Shown here: positions 26,505 through 37,985 of the stretch, in pieces | How positions within the stretch are numbered: position 1 is the stretch's first letter | How the letters are laid out: each line of letters opens with the position of its first letter | Notes under the pieces: model-generated | Databases searched by the model: none | What the model was told of the DNA's origin: nothing | What the model saw: the letters and a program-made list of their open reading frames with translations, nothing else | Origin: Actinomycetota bacterium | Lineage (GTDB): Bacteria; Actinomycetota; Actinomycetes; Streptosporangiales; Streptosporangiaceae | NCBI GenBank assembly: GCA_003242605.1 | Contig: QGUZ01000002.1 | Coordinates: 1-60,832, forward strand | Direction of reading: 5' to 3' | Length of the DNA stretch: 60,832 nt | Position numbers and translations under genes: made by a program

Positions 26505-27449
26505 TCAGGCGGCGGCGAGCTTGCGCAGCCGCGCGAGGGCGTCGCGCTCGATGCGGCGGGCCCGGTCGCGGCCGATGCCGTACCGTTCGCCCACCTCGGT
26601 GAGCGTGTGCTCGCGGCCGTCGACGAGGCCGTACCGCCAGCGCAGCATCTCCCGGGTGCGGCCCTCCAGGCCGGTGAGCCACTCCTCCAGCCGCTCCCGC
26701 TCGATCGTGGAGATCGCCTGCTGCTCGGGGTCGGCCCACGAGTCGTCCGCGATCATGTCGCCGAGCTCGGTCTCGTCCTCGTCCCCCACGCCGAGCTGCA
26801 GCGAGATCGGGTCGGACGCCCACCGGCGCAGCTCCTGCACCCGCTCCAGCGGCAGGTCGAGCTCCTCGGCGAGGTCCTCGTCGGTCGGCTCGATGTCGAG
26901 CTCGGCGAGCATGTCCCGGCGCACCCGCATCAGCCGGGTCATCTGCTCGCCGGCGTGGGTGGGCAGCCGCACCGGCCGGGCCTGCTCGTGGATCGCCCGG
27001 CCCACCGCCTGCCGGATCCACCAGGTGGCGTAGGTGGAGAATTTGTAGCCGCGCCGGTAATCGAATTTCTCCACGGCCCGCACCAGGCCGAGATTTCCCT
27101 CCTGGATGAGGTCGATGAGCGGCATCCCCCGTCCGGAGTACTTGCGCGCGACGGCCACCACCAGGCGCAGGTTCGCCTGGATGAACTCGTCCTTGGCGCG
27201 GCGGCCCGATATGGCGATGCGTTCCAGCTCCTCGTCGGTCGCGTCCGACGTGAGGGTACGGCTCTCGCCCGCCGGCGGCGCCGGCCCGTCGAGCAGCTGC
27301 TCCGCGTAGAGCCCGGCCTCGATGCGCTTGGCGAGCTCGACCTCCTCCTCGGCGGTGAGCAGCGGGACCCGCCCGATTTCGGCGAGGTAGGTCCCCAGCA
27401 GGTCCCGGTCCCCAGCCAGGTTGTCCTGCACGCGATTCCCCGTAGCCAT
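26505..27449 (-). CDS. Group 2 sigma-70 family RNA polymerase sigma factor
   Basis: A primary-like sigma factor of 314 residues without region 1.1. Region 1.2 is DLLGTYLAEIGRVPLLTAEEEV. Region 2 has IQANLRLVVAVARKYSGRGMPLIDLIQEGN and FDYRRGYKFSTYATWWIRQAV. Region 3 follows with IHEQARPVRLPTH, and region 4 carries REMLRWRYGL with an HTH ending GIGRDRARRIERDALARLR. The ATG at 27447-27449 has AAGAGG 8 bases upstream; the upstream in-frame residues are not needed. It resembles the HrdA-D/SigB group of actinobacteria; the exact subgroup is not clear. Confidence 0.92.
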   Translation of the reverse strand: MATGNRVQDNLAGDRDLLGTYLAEIGRVPLLTAEEEVELAKRIEAGLYAEQLLDGPAPPAGESRTLTSDATDEELERIAISGRRAKDEFIQANLRLVVAVARKYSGRGMPLIDLIQEGNLGLVRAVEKFDYRRGYKFSTYATWWIRQAVGRAIHEQARPVRLPTHAGEQMTRLMRVRRDMLAELDIEPTDEDLAEELDLPLERVQELRRWASDPISLQLGVGDEDETELGDMIADDSWADPEQQAISTIERERLEEWLTGLEGRTREMLRWRYGLVDGREHTLTEVGERYGIGRDRARRIERDALARLRKLAAA

Positions 27450-27649
27450 GCGTTGGCACCTCTTCCGCCGCGCCTTTGTCACTTGCCCCGACAACGTCCG
27501 GCCCGCGGCAAAGATTCCCGGGAGAAATACGACCGGAGAACGGTTCTGGAATCCTCCCGGAGGAGGATGCGCGCCTTCCGGGCCGCGCTCCGCGGGGCGG
27601 CGCGGTCATTAACGGCCGGTTTCCGGGAAATCAACGGCTCGTTAACCGC

Positions 27650-28810
27650 TCAGGCCACGCGGGTCCCGGCCCGCCACACCTGGGCCACGAGCGGCACCCC
27701 GGGCCGGTAGGCGAGGTGCACATGCGAGGGCGCCTCCAGCACCACCAGGTCGGCGCGGGCCCCCGGCCGCAGCGTGCCGACGTCGTCGCGGCGCAGCGCG
27801 GCCGCCCCGCCGCGGGTGGCGGCCCGCACCGCCTCCAGCGGCGTCATCCGCATCTCGCGGACCGCGAGCGCGATGCAGAACGGCATCGACGAGGTGTACG
27901 ACGAGCCCGGGTTGCAGTCGGTGGCGAGCGCCACGGTGACCCCGGCGTCGAGCAGGCGGCGGGCGTCCGGGTACGGCGAGCGGGTGCCGAACTCCGCCCC
28001 GGGGAGGAGGGTGGCGACCACGCCGGAGTCGGCGAGCGCGGCCACGTCGGCGTCGGACAGGTGGGTGCAGTGGTCGGCCGAGGCGGCGCCGAGCTCGCAG
28101 GCGAGCCGTACCCCCGGCCCTTCGGCGAACTGCCCGGCGTGCACCCGGGCGCCGAGCCCGGCCCGCAGTCCCGCGGCGAGCACGGCCCGGGCCTGGTCGC
28201 CGTCGAACGCGCCGGGCAGGCCGGGCTCGCAGAACACGTCCACCCACCGGGCGTACGGCGCGCACGCCTCGAGCATCGGCCCGGCCACCAGCGCGACGTA
28301 GGCGTCCGCGTCGGCGCCCTCCGGCACCACGTGGGCGCCGAGGAACGTGGTCTCCGGGGTGAACGCGCGGGCGATCCGCAGGCAGCGGCGCTCGTCCGCG
28401 ACGGTGAGCCCGTACCCGCTCTTGATCTCGAAGGTGGTGGTGCCCTGGGCGAGCAGCTCGGCGGCGCGCCGCCCGGCCTGCTCGGCGAGGCGGGCGTCGG
28501 ATGCCGCCCGGGTGGCCGCGACCGTGCTGCGGATGCCGCCCGCCCGGTACGGCTCGCCCGCCATGCGGGCGGCGAACTCGGCGGCCCGGTCCCCGGCGAA
28601 CACCAGGTGGGTGTGGCTGTCGACGAACCCGGGGAGCACGGCGCGGCCGTCGGCGTCGACGCGGCGGTCCGCGGCCGGGGCGTCGGCCGCCCGGCCGACC
28701 CACGCCACCCGCTCCCCCTCGATGACGAGCGCGGCGTCGGCGAGCTCCTCGCGCTCCGGGTCGGCGAACAGCAGCAGGCCGATCCGGTCGATCAGCACCG
28801 ACCCGCTCAC
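27650..28810 (-). CDS. hutI: Imidazolonepropionase
   Basis: Metal-dependent amidohydrolase that converts imidazolone propionate to N-formimino-L-glutamate, the third step of histidine degradation. From the GTG at 28808-28810 (overlapping the hutF stop by four bases) it has 386 residues. Visible motifs are the metal ligands in [52 protein letters not shown] and LATDCNPGS. The long open frame upstream is the wrong frame of hutF. It is the last gene of the hut cluster. Confidence 0.95.
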   Translation of the reverse strand: MSGSVLIDRIGLLLFADPEREELADAALVIEGERVAWVGRAADAPAADRRVDADGRAVLPGFVDSHTHLVFAGDRAAEFAARMAGEPYRAGGIRSTVAATRAASDARLAEQAGRRAAELLAQGTTTFEIKSGYGLTVADERRCLRIARAFTPETTFLGAHVVPEGADADAYVALVAGPMLEACAPYARWVDVFCEPGLPGAFDGDQARAVLAAGLRAGLGARVHAGQFAEGPGVRLACELGAASADHCTHLSDADVAALADSGVVATLLPGAEFGTRSPYPDARRLLDAGVTVALATDCNPGSSYTSSMPFCIALAVREMRMTPLEAVRAATRGGAAALRRDDVGTLRPGARADLVVLEAPSHVHLAYRPGVPLVAQVWRAGTRVA

Positions 28811-30213
28811 CGCCCGGCCTCCGCCGTGCGGTCGATCGCCGCGATCGCCTCGCGCAGCAGCGCGCCCGCGTCGCCGAGCACGTGCTCGCCGTCGGCCACG
28901 ATGCGGCGGCCGCCGGAGACGACCGAGTGCACGTCGGCCGCGGTGGCCGCGTACACCACGGTGGCGGCCGCAGTCCGCGGGGTGGCGCCCGAGGTGCGCG
29001 GGGTGTCGAGCCGCACCGACACCAGATCCGCCCGCGCCCCGGCGAGCAGCAGCCCGGCCCCGGGGAAGCCGAGCGACGCGTTGCCGGCCACGGTGAGCAT
29101 GCCGATCAGGTCGGCGACGCCCCAGTGCCCACGGTGGCCGGTGGTGGCCCGCTCGCCGTACTCGGCCTCCCGCGCCTCCTGGAACAGGTCGATCACCGCG
29201 TGGCTGTCCGAGCCGAGGGTGATCGGGCAGCCCGCGTCGGCGAGGCGGCGGCCCGGCCCGATGCCGTCGGCGAGGTCCCGCTCGGTGGTGGGGCACAGGC
29301 ACACGTGTGCGGTGCAGCCGCCGAGCAGCGCGATGTCCACGTCGGACAGGTGGGTGGCGTGCACCGCGGTGGCGCGCGGGCCGAGCACCCCGCGGTCGTA
29401 GAGCACCTGGGCCGGGGTGGCGCAGTAGGCCTCCACGCAGGCCTCGACCTCGGCGCGCTGCTCGGCGAGGTGCACGTGGATCGGCGCCGCGTGCCGGTTC
29501 GCGAACTCGGCGACCACCGGCATCTGCTCGGCGGGCACGGCGCGCACCGAGTGCACGGCCGCGCCGATCACCACGTCCGGGGCGTCGGCGTAGGCGGCGG
29601 CGAGCTCCTCGGCCCGGGCCGCCCACCGGTCGGCGTCGCCGTCGCCGAACCGCAGCTGCGGGCCGACGAGCCGGATGCCGATGCCGCCGGTGAGGTAGCA
29701 GGTGTCGAGCAGCGCGATGCGCAGCCCCGCGTCCCGGGCGGCCTGGATGAGCGCGTGGCCCATGATGTTCGGGTCCTGGTACGGCACGCCGTCCGGGCCG
29801 TGGTGCAGGTAGTGGAACTCGCCCACGCAGGTGATCCCGGCCAGCGCCATCTCGGCGTACACGGCGCGGGCGAGCGCGAGGTAGGCGTCGGGGTCGAGCA
29901 CGGCGGCGAGCTCGTACATGCGCTCCCGCCAGCCCCAGAAGTCCCCGGCCTCGTCGGCGGCGGGCGCGCCGGGGCCGGGCTGGACCCGGCCGCGCAGCGC
30001 GCGGTGGAACGCGTGCGAGTGCACGTTGGCGAGCCCGGGCAGGGTGAGCCCGGCGAGCCGTACCGCGTCCGGCGGTGCGGGGACGCCCGGCACGACGTCG
30101 GCGATGCGGTCGCCCTCGACGTGCACGAGCACGCCCTCGGCCACCTCGCCCTGCGGCAGCCAGGCGAGCTCGCACCAGTACCGCTGCGCGCCGTCCGGCG
30201 TGGGGACGCTCAT
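28807..30213 (-). CDS. hutF: Formimidoylglutamate deiminase
   Basis: Amidohydrolase that deaminates N-formimino-L-glutamate to N-formyl-L-glutamate and ammonia. From the ATG at 30211-30213, preceded by GGAGGTGA, it has 468 residues. The metal-binding [14 protein letters not shown] motif, [16 protein letters not shown] and [10 protein letters not shown] are typical of HutF. Its presence implies the route through formylglutamate rather than direct formiminoglutamase. It follows the M20 enzyme gene by 54 bases. Confidence 0.94.
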   Translation of the reverse strand: MSVPTPDGAQRYWCELAWLPQGEVAEGVLVHVEGDRIADVVPGVPAPPDAVRLAGLTLPGLANVHSHAFHRALRGRVQPGPGAPAADEAGDFWGWRERMYELAAVLDPDAYLALARAVYAEMALAGITCVGEFHYLHHGPDGVPYQDPNIMGHALIQAARDAGLRIALLDTCYLTGGIGIRLVGPQLRFGDGDADRWAARAEELAAAYADAPDVVIGAAVHSVRAVPAEQMPVVAEFANRHAAPIHVHLAEQRAEVEACVEAYCATPAQVLYDRGVLGPRATAVHATHLSDVDIALLGGCTAHVCLCPTTERDLADGIGPGRRLADAGCPITLGSDSHAVIDLFQEAREAEYGERATTGHRGHWGVADLIGMLTVAGNASLGFPGAGLLLAGARADLVSVRLDTPRTSGATPRTAAATVVYAATAADVHSVVSGGRRIVADGEHVLGDAGALLREAIAAIDRTAEAGR

Positions 30214-30267
30214 GTCGCCGCTCACCTCCACATCACCTCACCCCGCTCCTCCCCCGCCGGTCGCCGG

Positions 30268-31599
30268 TCACGCCCCCGTCCGCCGCGTGCCCCCTCCCGT
30301 GCAGAGGTCCTCCAGCACCGCGGCGAGCGCGACCACGCCGAGCTCGCAGTCGGCGGGCTCGGCGTGCTCCTCCGGCGAGTGGGACACCCCGGTGGGGTTG
30401 CGCACGAACAGCATCGCGCTGGGGATCCCGGCCGCGGCGAGGATGCCCGCGTCGTGCCCGGCCCCGGTGGGCAGCACCGGTACGGCACGGCCGCCGCGGG
30501 CGGCCCCGTTCCCGGCCGCCTTCCCGCCGCCCCGGCCCGGCCGCCTGCCGTTCTCCCCGGTGGCGGCCCCGTCCGCCCGGCCGGCCTCGGCGAGGGCCTG
30601 CCCGGCCACCCAGGCGACCCGGTCGCGCAGCGCCACGTCGAAGGCGACGAGCGGGATCCACGACTCGCAGGTCACCTCGTGGCCGTCGGCGAGCTCGGCG
30701 ACGAGGCGGCGCACCGCGGCCTCGTCCGCGCCCCGCGCGTCGAGCCAGGCGGTGACCCGGCCCGGGATCGCGTTGGCGTTGCCGGGCTCGACCCGCACCT
30801 TGCCGAAGGTGGCGACCACGCCGTGCTGCCGGGCGGCCTCGCGGGCGGCGAGCACGGCGGCGGCGAACGGCAGCATCGCGTCCTTGCGGTCGTTGAGCGC
30901 GGTGGTGCCCGCGTGGTCGGTGCGGCCGTGGAACTCGAACCGCCACCGGCCGTGCGGCCAGATCGCGCTCGCCACCCCGACCGGCGCGCCGAGCGGGGCG
31001 AGCCCGCGCCCCTGCTCGATGTGCAGCTCGACGAACACCCCGATCCGGCGCATCGCCTCGCGGTCGCGGCCGAGCGCGTACGGGTCGCGCCCGGCGCGGG
31101 CGAGCACGTCGGTGAGGGTGTCCCCGGCGTCGTCGGCGAGCGCCCGGGCCCGGCGCGGGTCGAGCAGGCCGGTGAGCAGCCGGGAGCCCACGCACGGCAC
31201 CCCGAACCGGGCGCCCTCCTCGTCGGCGAAGCACACGATCCCGATCGGCCGGACGGGTGAAAAGCCGCGGTCCCGCAGCAGGTCGAGCGCGGCGAACGCG
31301 GAGGCGACGCCGAGCGGCCCGTCGAACGCGCCGCCGTCGCGCACCGAGTCGAGGTGGCTGCCGGTCACCACGCCGGGGCGCTCGTCCGGGTCGCCCCACC
31401 AGGCCCACAGGTTGCCGTTGCGGTCCTCGTAGCGGTCGAGCCCGCGCCGGTCGGCCTCCTGGGCGAACCACTCGCGCAGCTCCTGCTCCGCGGGTGACCA
31501 GGCGTCGCGCCGGTAGCCGCCGGTCCGCCCGTCCCGGCCGATCCCCTCCAGGGCACGCCACATGCCCTGGAGGCCATGGCTCTCCGCGCTCATCACCAT
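30268..31599 (-). CDS. M20-family Zn amidohydrolase (annotated AllC-like), possible N-formylglutamate hydrolase
   Basis: A 443-residue zinc-dependent hydrolase of the allantoate amidohydrolase/N-carbamoyl amino acid hydrolase group. Metal and catalytic motifs are GSHLDSVRDGG, CFADEEGARFG, FVELHIEQGR and the late GAGHDAGILA and SHSPEEHAEP. It sits between hutU and hutF in one direction. No hutG-type deformylase gene is seen, so I infer that this enzyme may hydrolyse N-formyl-L-glutamate to glutamate and formate. A Gly/Arg-rich insert (about residues 362-385) is unusual. The start is ATG at 31597-31599 with GAGGGGG upstream. Confidence 0.87.
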   Translation of the reverse strand: MVMSAESHGLQGMWRALEGIGRDGRTGGYRRDAWSPAEQELREWFAQEADRRGLDRYEDRNGNLWAWWGDPDERPGVVTGSHLDSVRDGGAFDGPLGVASAFAALDLLRDRGFSPVRPIGIVCFADEEGARFGVPCVGSRLLTGLLDPRRARALADDAGDTLTDVLARAGRDPYALGRDREAMRRIGVFVELHIEQGRGLAPLGAPVGVASAIWPHGRWRFEFHGRTDHAGTTALNDRKDAMLPFAAAVLAAREAARQHGVVATFGKVRVEPGNANAIPGRVTAWLDARGADEAAVRRLVAELADGHEVTCESWIPLVAFDVALRDRVAWVAGQALAEAGRADGAATGENGRRPGRGGGKAAGNGAARGGRAVPVLPTGAGHDAGILAAAGIPSAMLFVRNPTGVSHSPEEHAEPADCELGVVALAAVLEDLCTGGGTRRTGA

Positions 31600-31836
31600 G
31601 CCCGTCCCCCTCGGGTCGTCCGTCTGCGGTGCCACCCGTCGCCGCCGCGGTCCCGTGCCTCTCCGCCGCGCCGTGCGGCGGGCTGGACACGCGGGCGGCC
31701 CGAGTGGCCTTTCCCCGATCCCGGCGTCTCCACGCATCGCGGGCGCCGTCCCGGCCGAGGTGCGGCCCGCACGCGGCGGGTGAGGCCGCCGTGGGGGATT
31801 GCGCGCGAATCGGCCGGGGATCCGGCCCGCGTCCGG

Positions 31837-33540
<1,704 letters not shown>

Positions 33541-34329
33541 TGTCCGCCCCTTTCTCTCGTCGCCCGCGGCCGCCGCGCCGCGGGATCGCCGGGCGCGCGC
33601 CCTCGGACGGTGGTACGGCCGTCCGCCCGTGCCGGAGCCGGGGATCGGATCGGGCGGGGCGCGATCGGGGGTGGGGCATCCCGGCGGCCCGGCCACAGGG
33701 ATGCCCCGATATCGCGCCGCCAGTCCCGGAACGCCCCGCACGAGCGATTTCCGGGTACCGGATCTCTAGCGAAGGAGAGGCTCCGCCTTGGCGGAGGTTC
33801 CCGTTTTCCCCGGCCGTCAATCCCACCGGCGGCAGGTGCCCGAACCATCCCGCTTCGCTCCGCCGCCCGGATCAGGCTTCGCCGCACCCTCGGATGACGT
33901 TCACCGGTATGCCCGGTAAATCGCGACATTACGGCGGACCGAAACCGGCATGTCCTTTTTTGGTCACATACCCGGGGACTCTCGCACGCCCGTAGATCCG
34001 GGCCGCCGCAGGCGGTAGATCACCCGGTCGGCCGGAGGCCGGTACGCGCGCCGGCGCGCCGGGCGGCGGCCCGCGGCGGCGCCGGCGACCGGCGCGGGGC
34101 GCGCCGCACCTGCCCGGGGACGGCGCTTTCGCGTTTCGGTCGATACACGCGAAAGTTTGTCCACGTCCGAATGGACGGGACGCTTTTCCCTTTTTTACTC
34201 GCACACGTAATGTTACGATCCGGTTTTGGACCCAGGATTTCGGACATCGGATCACGACATCGAGCACGATCACCCGACTGCACGTTTTCCAGCGACGGCC
34301 CCGACCACGGGCACACCGGGGGTGCACCG
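33541..34329. other. Divergent regulatory region between hutU and the nitrilase-like gene
   Basis: Almost 800 bases with no gene I can support. It should contain promoters for hutU (left) and the nitrilase-fold gene (right). Base composition alternates between GC-rich stretches and two A/T-rich spots near 33950-33965 and 34185-34240. A clear inverted repeat at 34126-34155 and a short palindrome CGTAATGTTACG at 34206-34217 are candidate operators. Confidence 0.5.
34126..34155. promoter_or_regulatory. 9-bp inverted repeat upstream of the nitrilase-like gene
   Basis: CTTTCGCGT (34126-34134) pairs perfectly with ACGCGAAAG (34147-34155), with a 12-base spacer. It lies about 175 bases before the ATG of the nitrilase-fold gene, next to a smaller repeat GTCCA/TGGAC (34159-34176). 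A dimeric regulator could bind here. The nearby LacI-type regulator gene is a candidate, but nothing links them directly. Confidence 0.5.
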
Positions 34330-35400
34330 ATGATCGACCCGTACCAGGCGGTCGGCTTGATTCCCACGATGCGGGGCATCCGGCACCGCGACGAGATCGG
34401 CCGCAACATCGACCACATCGCCCACCTGATCAAGGCCGCGTCCTGGCTGACCGGCCTCGACCTGCCGGTCAAGCTGATCGCGATCCCGGAGGGCGCGCTG
34501 CAGGGCTTCAACGACGAGGTGCTCGACCTCGACCACGAGGAGTTCGCCCGCGAGTGCGCGATCTCGATCCCCGGCCCGGAGACCGACCGGCTCGGCGAGC
34601 TCGCCCGCCAGTGGGACGCCTACCTGATCGCCCAGGCGAAGGCCCGCCACCCGGAGTTCCCCAACCGGTTCTTCAACGTCGGCTTCATCATCGACCCGGA
34701 CGGCGAGATCATCCTCAAGCACTACAAGACCGTGCCGCTGCTGCCGGTCGAGCACTCGGTCACCCCGCACGACGTGTGGGACCGCTGGGTCGAGCTGTAC
34801 GGCGAGACCATCGACGCGTTCTACCCGGTCGCCGACACCCCGATCGGCCGCATCGGCATCCTCATGGCGAACGAGGCCTCCTACCCGGAGAACGCGCGCG
34901 GCCTCGCCATGAACGGCGCCGAGATCCTCTACCGCGGGCCGTACCCGCACCCGCACGTCGGCAACGGCATGTACACCATCCAGAACCAGGCGCGGGCGCT
35001 CGACAACAACTGCTACCTGATCGCCTGCAACGTCGGGACGTACTACCTCAACGCCGAGTCCGACACCCCCATCGACACCTTCGGCGGCCACTCCATGATC
35101 GTCGACTACAAGGGGAACATCATCGGCCGCCACGACTACAGCGGTGGCTCCTCCTGGGTGGCCGGAACGATCGACATCGAGGCCCTGCGCCGGTTCCGCG
35201 CGAGCGCGCAGTGGGACAACTGGATGAAGGATCTCAAGACCGAGCAGTACCGGCTCATCTACGAGAAGCCGATCTACCCCAAGAACCTCTACCTGCACCG
35301 CAAGCCGTACACCCACGCGGAGTACCGCAAGGAGGTCATCGAGCGGCAGATCGAGCTGATGCACGAGCGCGGCATCTGGGCGCGCCCGGACGAGGGCTGA
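34330..35400 (+). CDS. Nitrilase-superfamily protein lacking the catalytic cysteine
   Basis: A 356-residue carbon-nitrogen hydrolase-fold protein from ATG at 34330 with GGGGGT upstream. The catalytic Glu is present in IPEGAL (Glu54) and a Lys in ILKHYKTV (Lys133). The nucleophile position, normally Cys before the D/E-x-x-x-PE segment, reads GILMANEASYPENAR, with Ala180 in place of Cys. Other core segments such as NGAEILYR and NQARALDNNCYLIA are well kept. The protein may be non-catalytic, use another chemistry, or bind ligand only. Its neighbours are the hut cluster and a LacI regulator. Confidence 0.85.
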   Translation: MIDPYQAVGLIPTMRGIRHRDEIGRNIDHIAHLIKAASWLTGLDLPVKLIAIPEGALQGFNDEVLDLDHEEFARECAISIPGPETDRLGELARQWDAYLIAQAKARHPEFPNRFFNVGFIIDPDGEIILKHYKTVPLLPVEHSVTPHDVWDRWVELYGETIDAFYPVADTPIGRIGILMANEASYPENARGLAMNGAEILYRGPYPHPHVGNGMYTIQNQARALDNNCYLIACNVGTYYLNAESDTPIDTFGGHSMIVDYKGNIIGRHDYSGGSSWVAGTIDIEALRRFRASAQWDNWMKDLKTEQYRLIYEKPIYPKNLYLHRKPYTHAEYRKEVIERQIELMHERGIWARPDEG

Positions 35401-35436
35401 CCCCGGGCCGCGCGCGCCGCCCTCCGCCGATGGCCC

Positions 35437-36813
35437 TCAGCCGATCCGCCGCACCGACTCCCGGATCACCACCTCGCCCGGCACCGCCACCACGCGCCGC
35501 CGGTACGGCTCGGCCGCGCCCGCCGGCCGCAGCGCGAGGTCGAGGGCGCGCTCGCCCATCCGCTCGAGCGGCGGCCGCACCACGGTGAGGGACGACACCT
35601 CCGGCGGGACCGGTCCGTCGCCGAACGCGGCGACGGACATCGCCTCCGGCACCGGAACACCGCGGTCGCGCAGCGCGGCGAGCGCGCCCGCCGCCAGCGC
35701 GGCGCTCACCGCGACCAGGCAGGTCGCGTCGGCGCCCGCGGCGAGCAGCCGCTCGGCCGCGGCCCGGCCGCCCTCCCGGTCGCCGGAGGCGTGCAGTATC
35801 CGCGGGGCGGGCAGCCCGGCCCCGGCCAGGCCCGCGATGAACCCGGCCACCCGCTCGCGCGCCTCGGCGTGCTCGGACGGCCCGGCGAGCACGGCGAAGC
35901 GGCGGTGGCCGAGGGCGGCGAGCGCCTGCGCCAGCCGGGCCGCGGCCTCGCGATCGTCCGGCACCACGAGGTCGGCGGGCAGGTCGTCCGCCTCGCCCGC
36001 CGGCGCCGCCCGCCCGACCCGCACCGCCCGGCCGCCGGTCGCGTGGTAACGCTCCAATTCGGCGCGCAACCGGGCCGCCCCGTGCGCGTCCGCGGTCTCG
36101 ATCCCGGCGAGCACGATCGCGCGGGCCCGCTGCGCGCGCAGGGTCGCGAGGTGGGCGAGCTCGCGCTCGGGGTCCCGCCGGCCCGCGCCGACCAGCACCG
36201 CGAGGCCGTCGCGCTCGGCGGCGCGCAGCACGCCGTCGGCGAGCGCGGCGAACTGCGGGTCGGACAGCCCGGGCACGAGCAGGCCGACGAGGTCGCTCGC
36301 GCCGTGCGCGAGGCTGCGCGCGACGAGGTTGGGGGTGTAGCCGAGCTGCCGGGCGGCGCGCTCCACCCGCTCGCGCAGCTCGCTGCCGACCCGGCGGGCG
36401 CTGCCCGGGCCGAGCACCCGGGACGCGGTGGCGAGCGAGACGCCCGCGAGGCGCGCCACGTCGTCGAGGGTGACCGCCCGGCGCGCGTTCCGGATCGTGC
36501 GGGCCCGCGCGCCGCGCCCGGCGCGGGACGCCCGGCGGCGCCCGCCACCGTCGAGGGCCGCGCGGCGCCGGTCGTGTCCCGGTGCCCGGCCGCCCGGGCG
36601 CGCCTCGGCCGTTCCGACGCCGGGGCCGGGATCCGCGCCCGATCGCCCGTCCGGCGGGTGGGAGGCGGGGACGTCCGTCCCGGTCCCCGTCCCGCCGGCC
36701 GGCGCGCCGGGCGCCGCCGCGGGTAATCCGCCGGTCGCCGACTCCTCGTGCTCGTCCGATGACCGGTCGTGCCGGTTGCCGGCCACGCGGTCACCCACGA
36801 TGTTCCGCCCCAT
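35437..36813 (-). CDS. LacI-family transcriptional regulator with long N-terminal extension
   Basis: DNA-binding repressor with a periplasmic-binding-protein-like sensor domain. The HTH reads VTLDDVARLAGVSLATASRVL, followed by ERAARQLGYTPNLVARSLAHG. Sensor segments include VGLLVPGLSDPQFAALADGV and the C-terminal MSVAAFGD...SSLTVVRPPLERMGERA. About 110 residues precede the HTH, instead of the usual 2-5. They are rich in Gly, Pro, Ala and Arg. I find no ATG, GTG or TTG closer to the HTH than about codon 10 of this call, so the tail appears real. ATG at 36811-36813 was chosen; an in-frame start at 36858 is also possible. It converges on the nitrilase-like gene. Confidence 0.85.
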   Translation of the reverse strand: MGRNIVGDRVAGNRHDRSSDEHEESATGGLPAAAPGAPAGGTGTGTDVPASHPPDGRSGADPGPGVGTAEARPGGRAPGHDRRRAALDGGGRRRASRAGRGARARTIRNARRAVTLDDVARLAGVSLATASRVLGPGSARRVGSELRERVERAARQLGYTPNLVARSLAHGASDLVGLLVPGLSDPQFAALADGVLRAAERDGLAVLVGAGRRDPERELAHLATLRAQRARAIVLAGIETADAHGAARLRAELERYHATGGRAVRVGRAAPAGEADDLPADLVVPDDREAAARLAQALAALGHRRFAVLAGPSEHAEARERVAGFIAGLAGAGLPAPRILHASGDREGGRAAAERLLAAGADATCLVAVSAALAAGALAALRDRGVPVPEAMSVAAFGDGPVPPEVSSLTVVRPPLERMGERALDLALRPAGAAEPYRRRVVAVPGEVVIRESVRRIG

Positions 36814-36882
36814 GACCACGTTCGTGCGCCTTCCGCCGCATTGTGGTTGTCGAGTCAAGTATCTCCCGGCCGCGGGGAATCG

Positions 36883-37767
36883 TCAGCGGAGGTACCGGGG
36901 TGGCCGGCGGCGGCGCAGCGCCCGCGGCGGGACGAAGCGCCGCCCGCGGGCGGGGAGGCGGGGCCGGCGCGCCCGCCGGTACCGCCGCCGCCGGTCCGCG
37001 GACCCGGCGATCGACGGCAGGTCGTGGCGGCCGGAGAGGAACTCCTGGAATGCGATCTTGGCGCGGATGACGGGGCGCCGCCAGCGGATCTCCCGCCGCA
37101 TCGCCTTCTCCATCTTCGCCGGGTTGGGGCGGCGCGCCCCCGGGCCGAAGAACCAGCGGGCCCACGGCGAGCCCGGGCGGGCGAGCCGGATCGCGCCCAC
37201 CACGAGCAGCACCGGCACGAACAGCCCGGCGAGCCCGGTCCAGATCTTGCCCTTGAGCAGCGTGACGACCGCGAGCAGGAGGTTGATCACGAGCACCGCG
37301 ACGGCGAACCCGCCGTGCACCGGCAGGCCGCCGATGCTCTCCCAGCTCAGCGGGCGCAGGCCGAGCAGCAGCAGCCCGGTCACCGCGACCGCGATGAAGA
37401 CCGCGTCGACCGAGGTGCGCCCCTCCTCCGACCAGTACACGTCGCGGAGGTGGAGGATGAGCGCGAATTCGTCGAGCACGAGCGCGGAGCCGACCCCGAA
37501 GACCGCCGCGGCGAACGCGTACCACCCGGTCGAGCCGGCCGAGACGATCAGCCCGGTCACCCCGCCGACGAGCATGAGCACCACGCCGAACACGACGTGG
37601 TGGATGTGCAAATCGCCGATGCTGACGTTGCGGAACCAGCCCACGCCGGCGCGGATCAGCCGCACGTGCACCCGGGTGACGACGAACGCGAGGATGAGCG
37701 CGACGAAGAAACAGAACAGCGGTAGCCGCCGCTGCTCGACGATCGTCTCCTCGAACCACGTCAGCAC
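36883..37767 (-). CDS. Integral membrane protein, function unknown
   Basis: A 294-residue protein from a GTG start with GGGGGGTG upstream. It has about six hydrophobic segments between residues 15 and 210 (for example FCFFVALILAFVV, HHVVFGVVLMLVGGVTGLIV, AVFIAVAVTGLLLLGL and FAVAVLVINLLLAVVTLL), with a HIHH motif before the second. The last 80 residues are cytoplasmic and very Arg-rich. It resembles conserved actinobacterial hypothetical membrane proteins; no enzyme motif is recognised. It lies upstream of the LacI gene on the same strand. Confidence 0.8.
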   Translation of the reverse strand: MLTWFEETIVEQRRLPLFCFFVALILAFVVTRVHVRLIRAGVGWFRNVSIGDLHIHHVVFGVVLMLVGGVTGLIVSAGSTGWYAFAAAVFGVGSALVLDEFALILHLRDVYWSEEGRTSVDAVFIAVAVTGLLLLGLRPLSWESIGGLPVHGGFAVAVLVINLLLAVVTLLKGKIWTGLAGLFVPVLLVVGAIRLARPGSPWARWFFGPGARRPNPAKMEKAMRREIRWRRPVIRAKIAFQEFLSGRHDLPSIAGSADRRRRYRRARRPRLPARGRRFVPPRALRRRRPPRYLR

Positions 37768-37985
37768 GTTCGGTCACCCCCCGACGGTCGACCCCGTCCC
37801 CATCCCACCATCACCTGGGCGATGGCCCGGACCGCGGGCGGGCCGCGGGAGACCCGGCGCGCGCCGGCCCGGCACCGCCGTACCGGGCGGGGCGGGGCCG
37901 GGCGGACCGGCCGGAACGCCGATCCACCGCCCCCTCTGGCGAAACCGCCCCATCCTGATACGCTGGCGCTGACACCGAGGATTCC

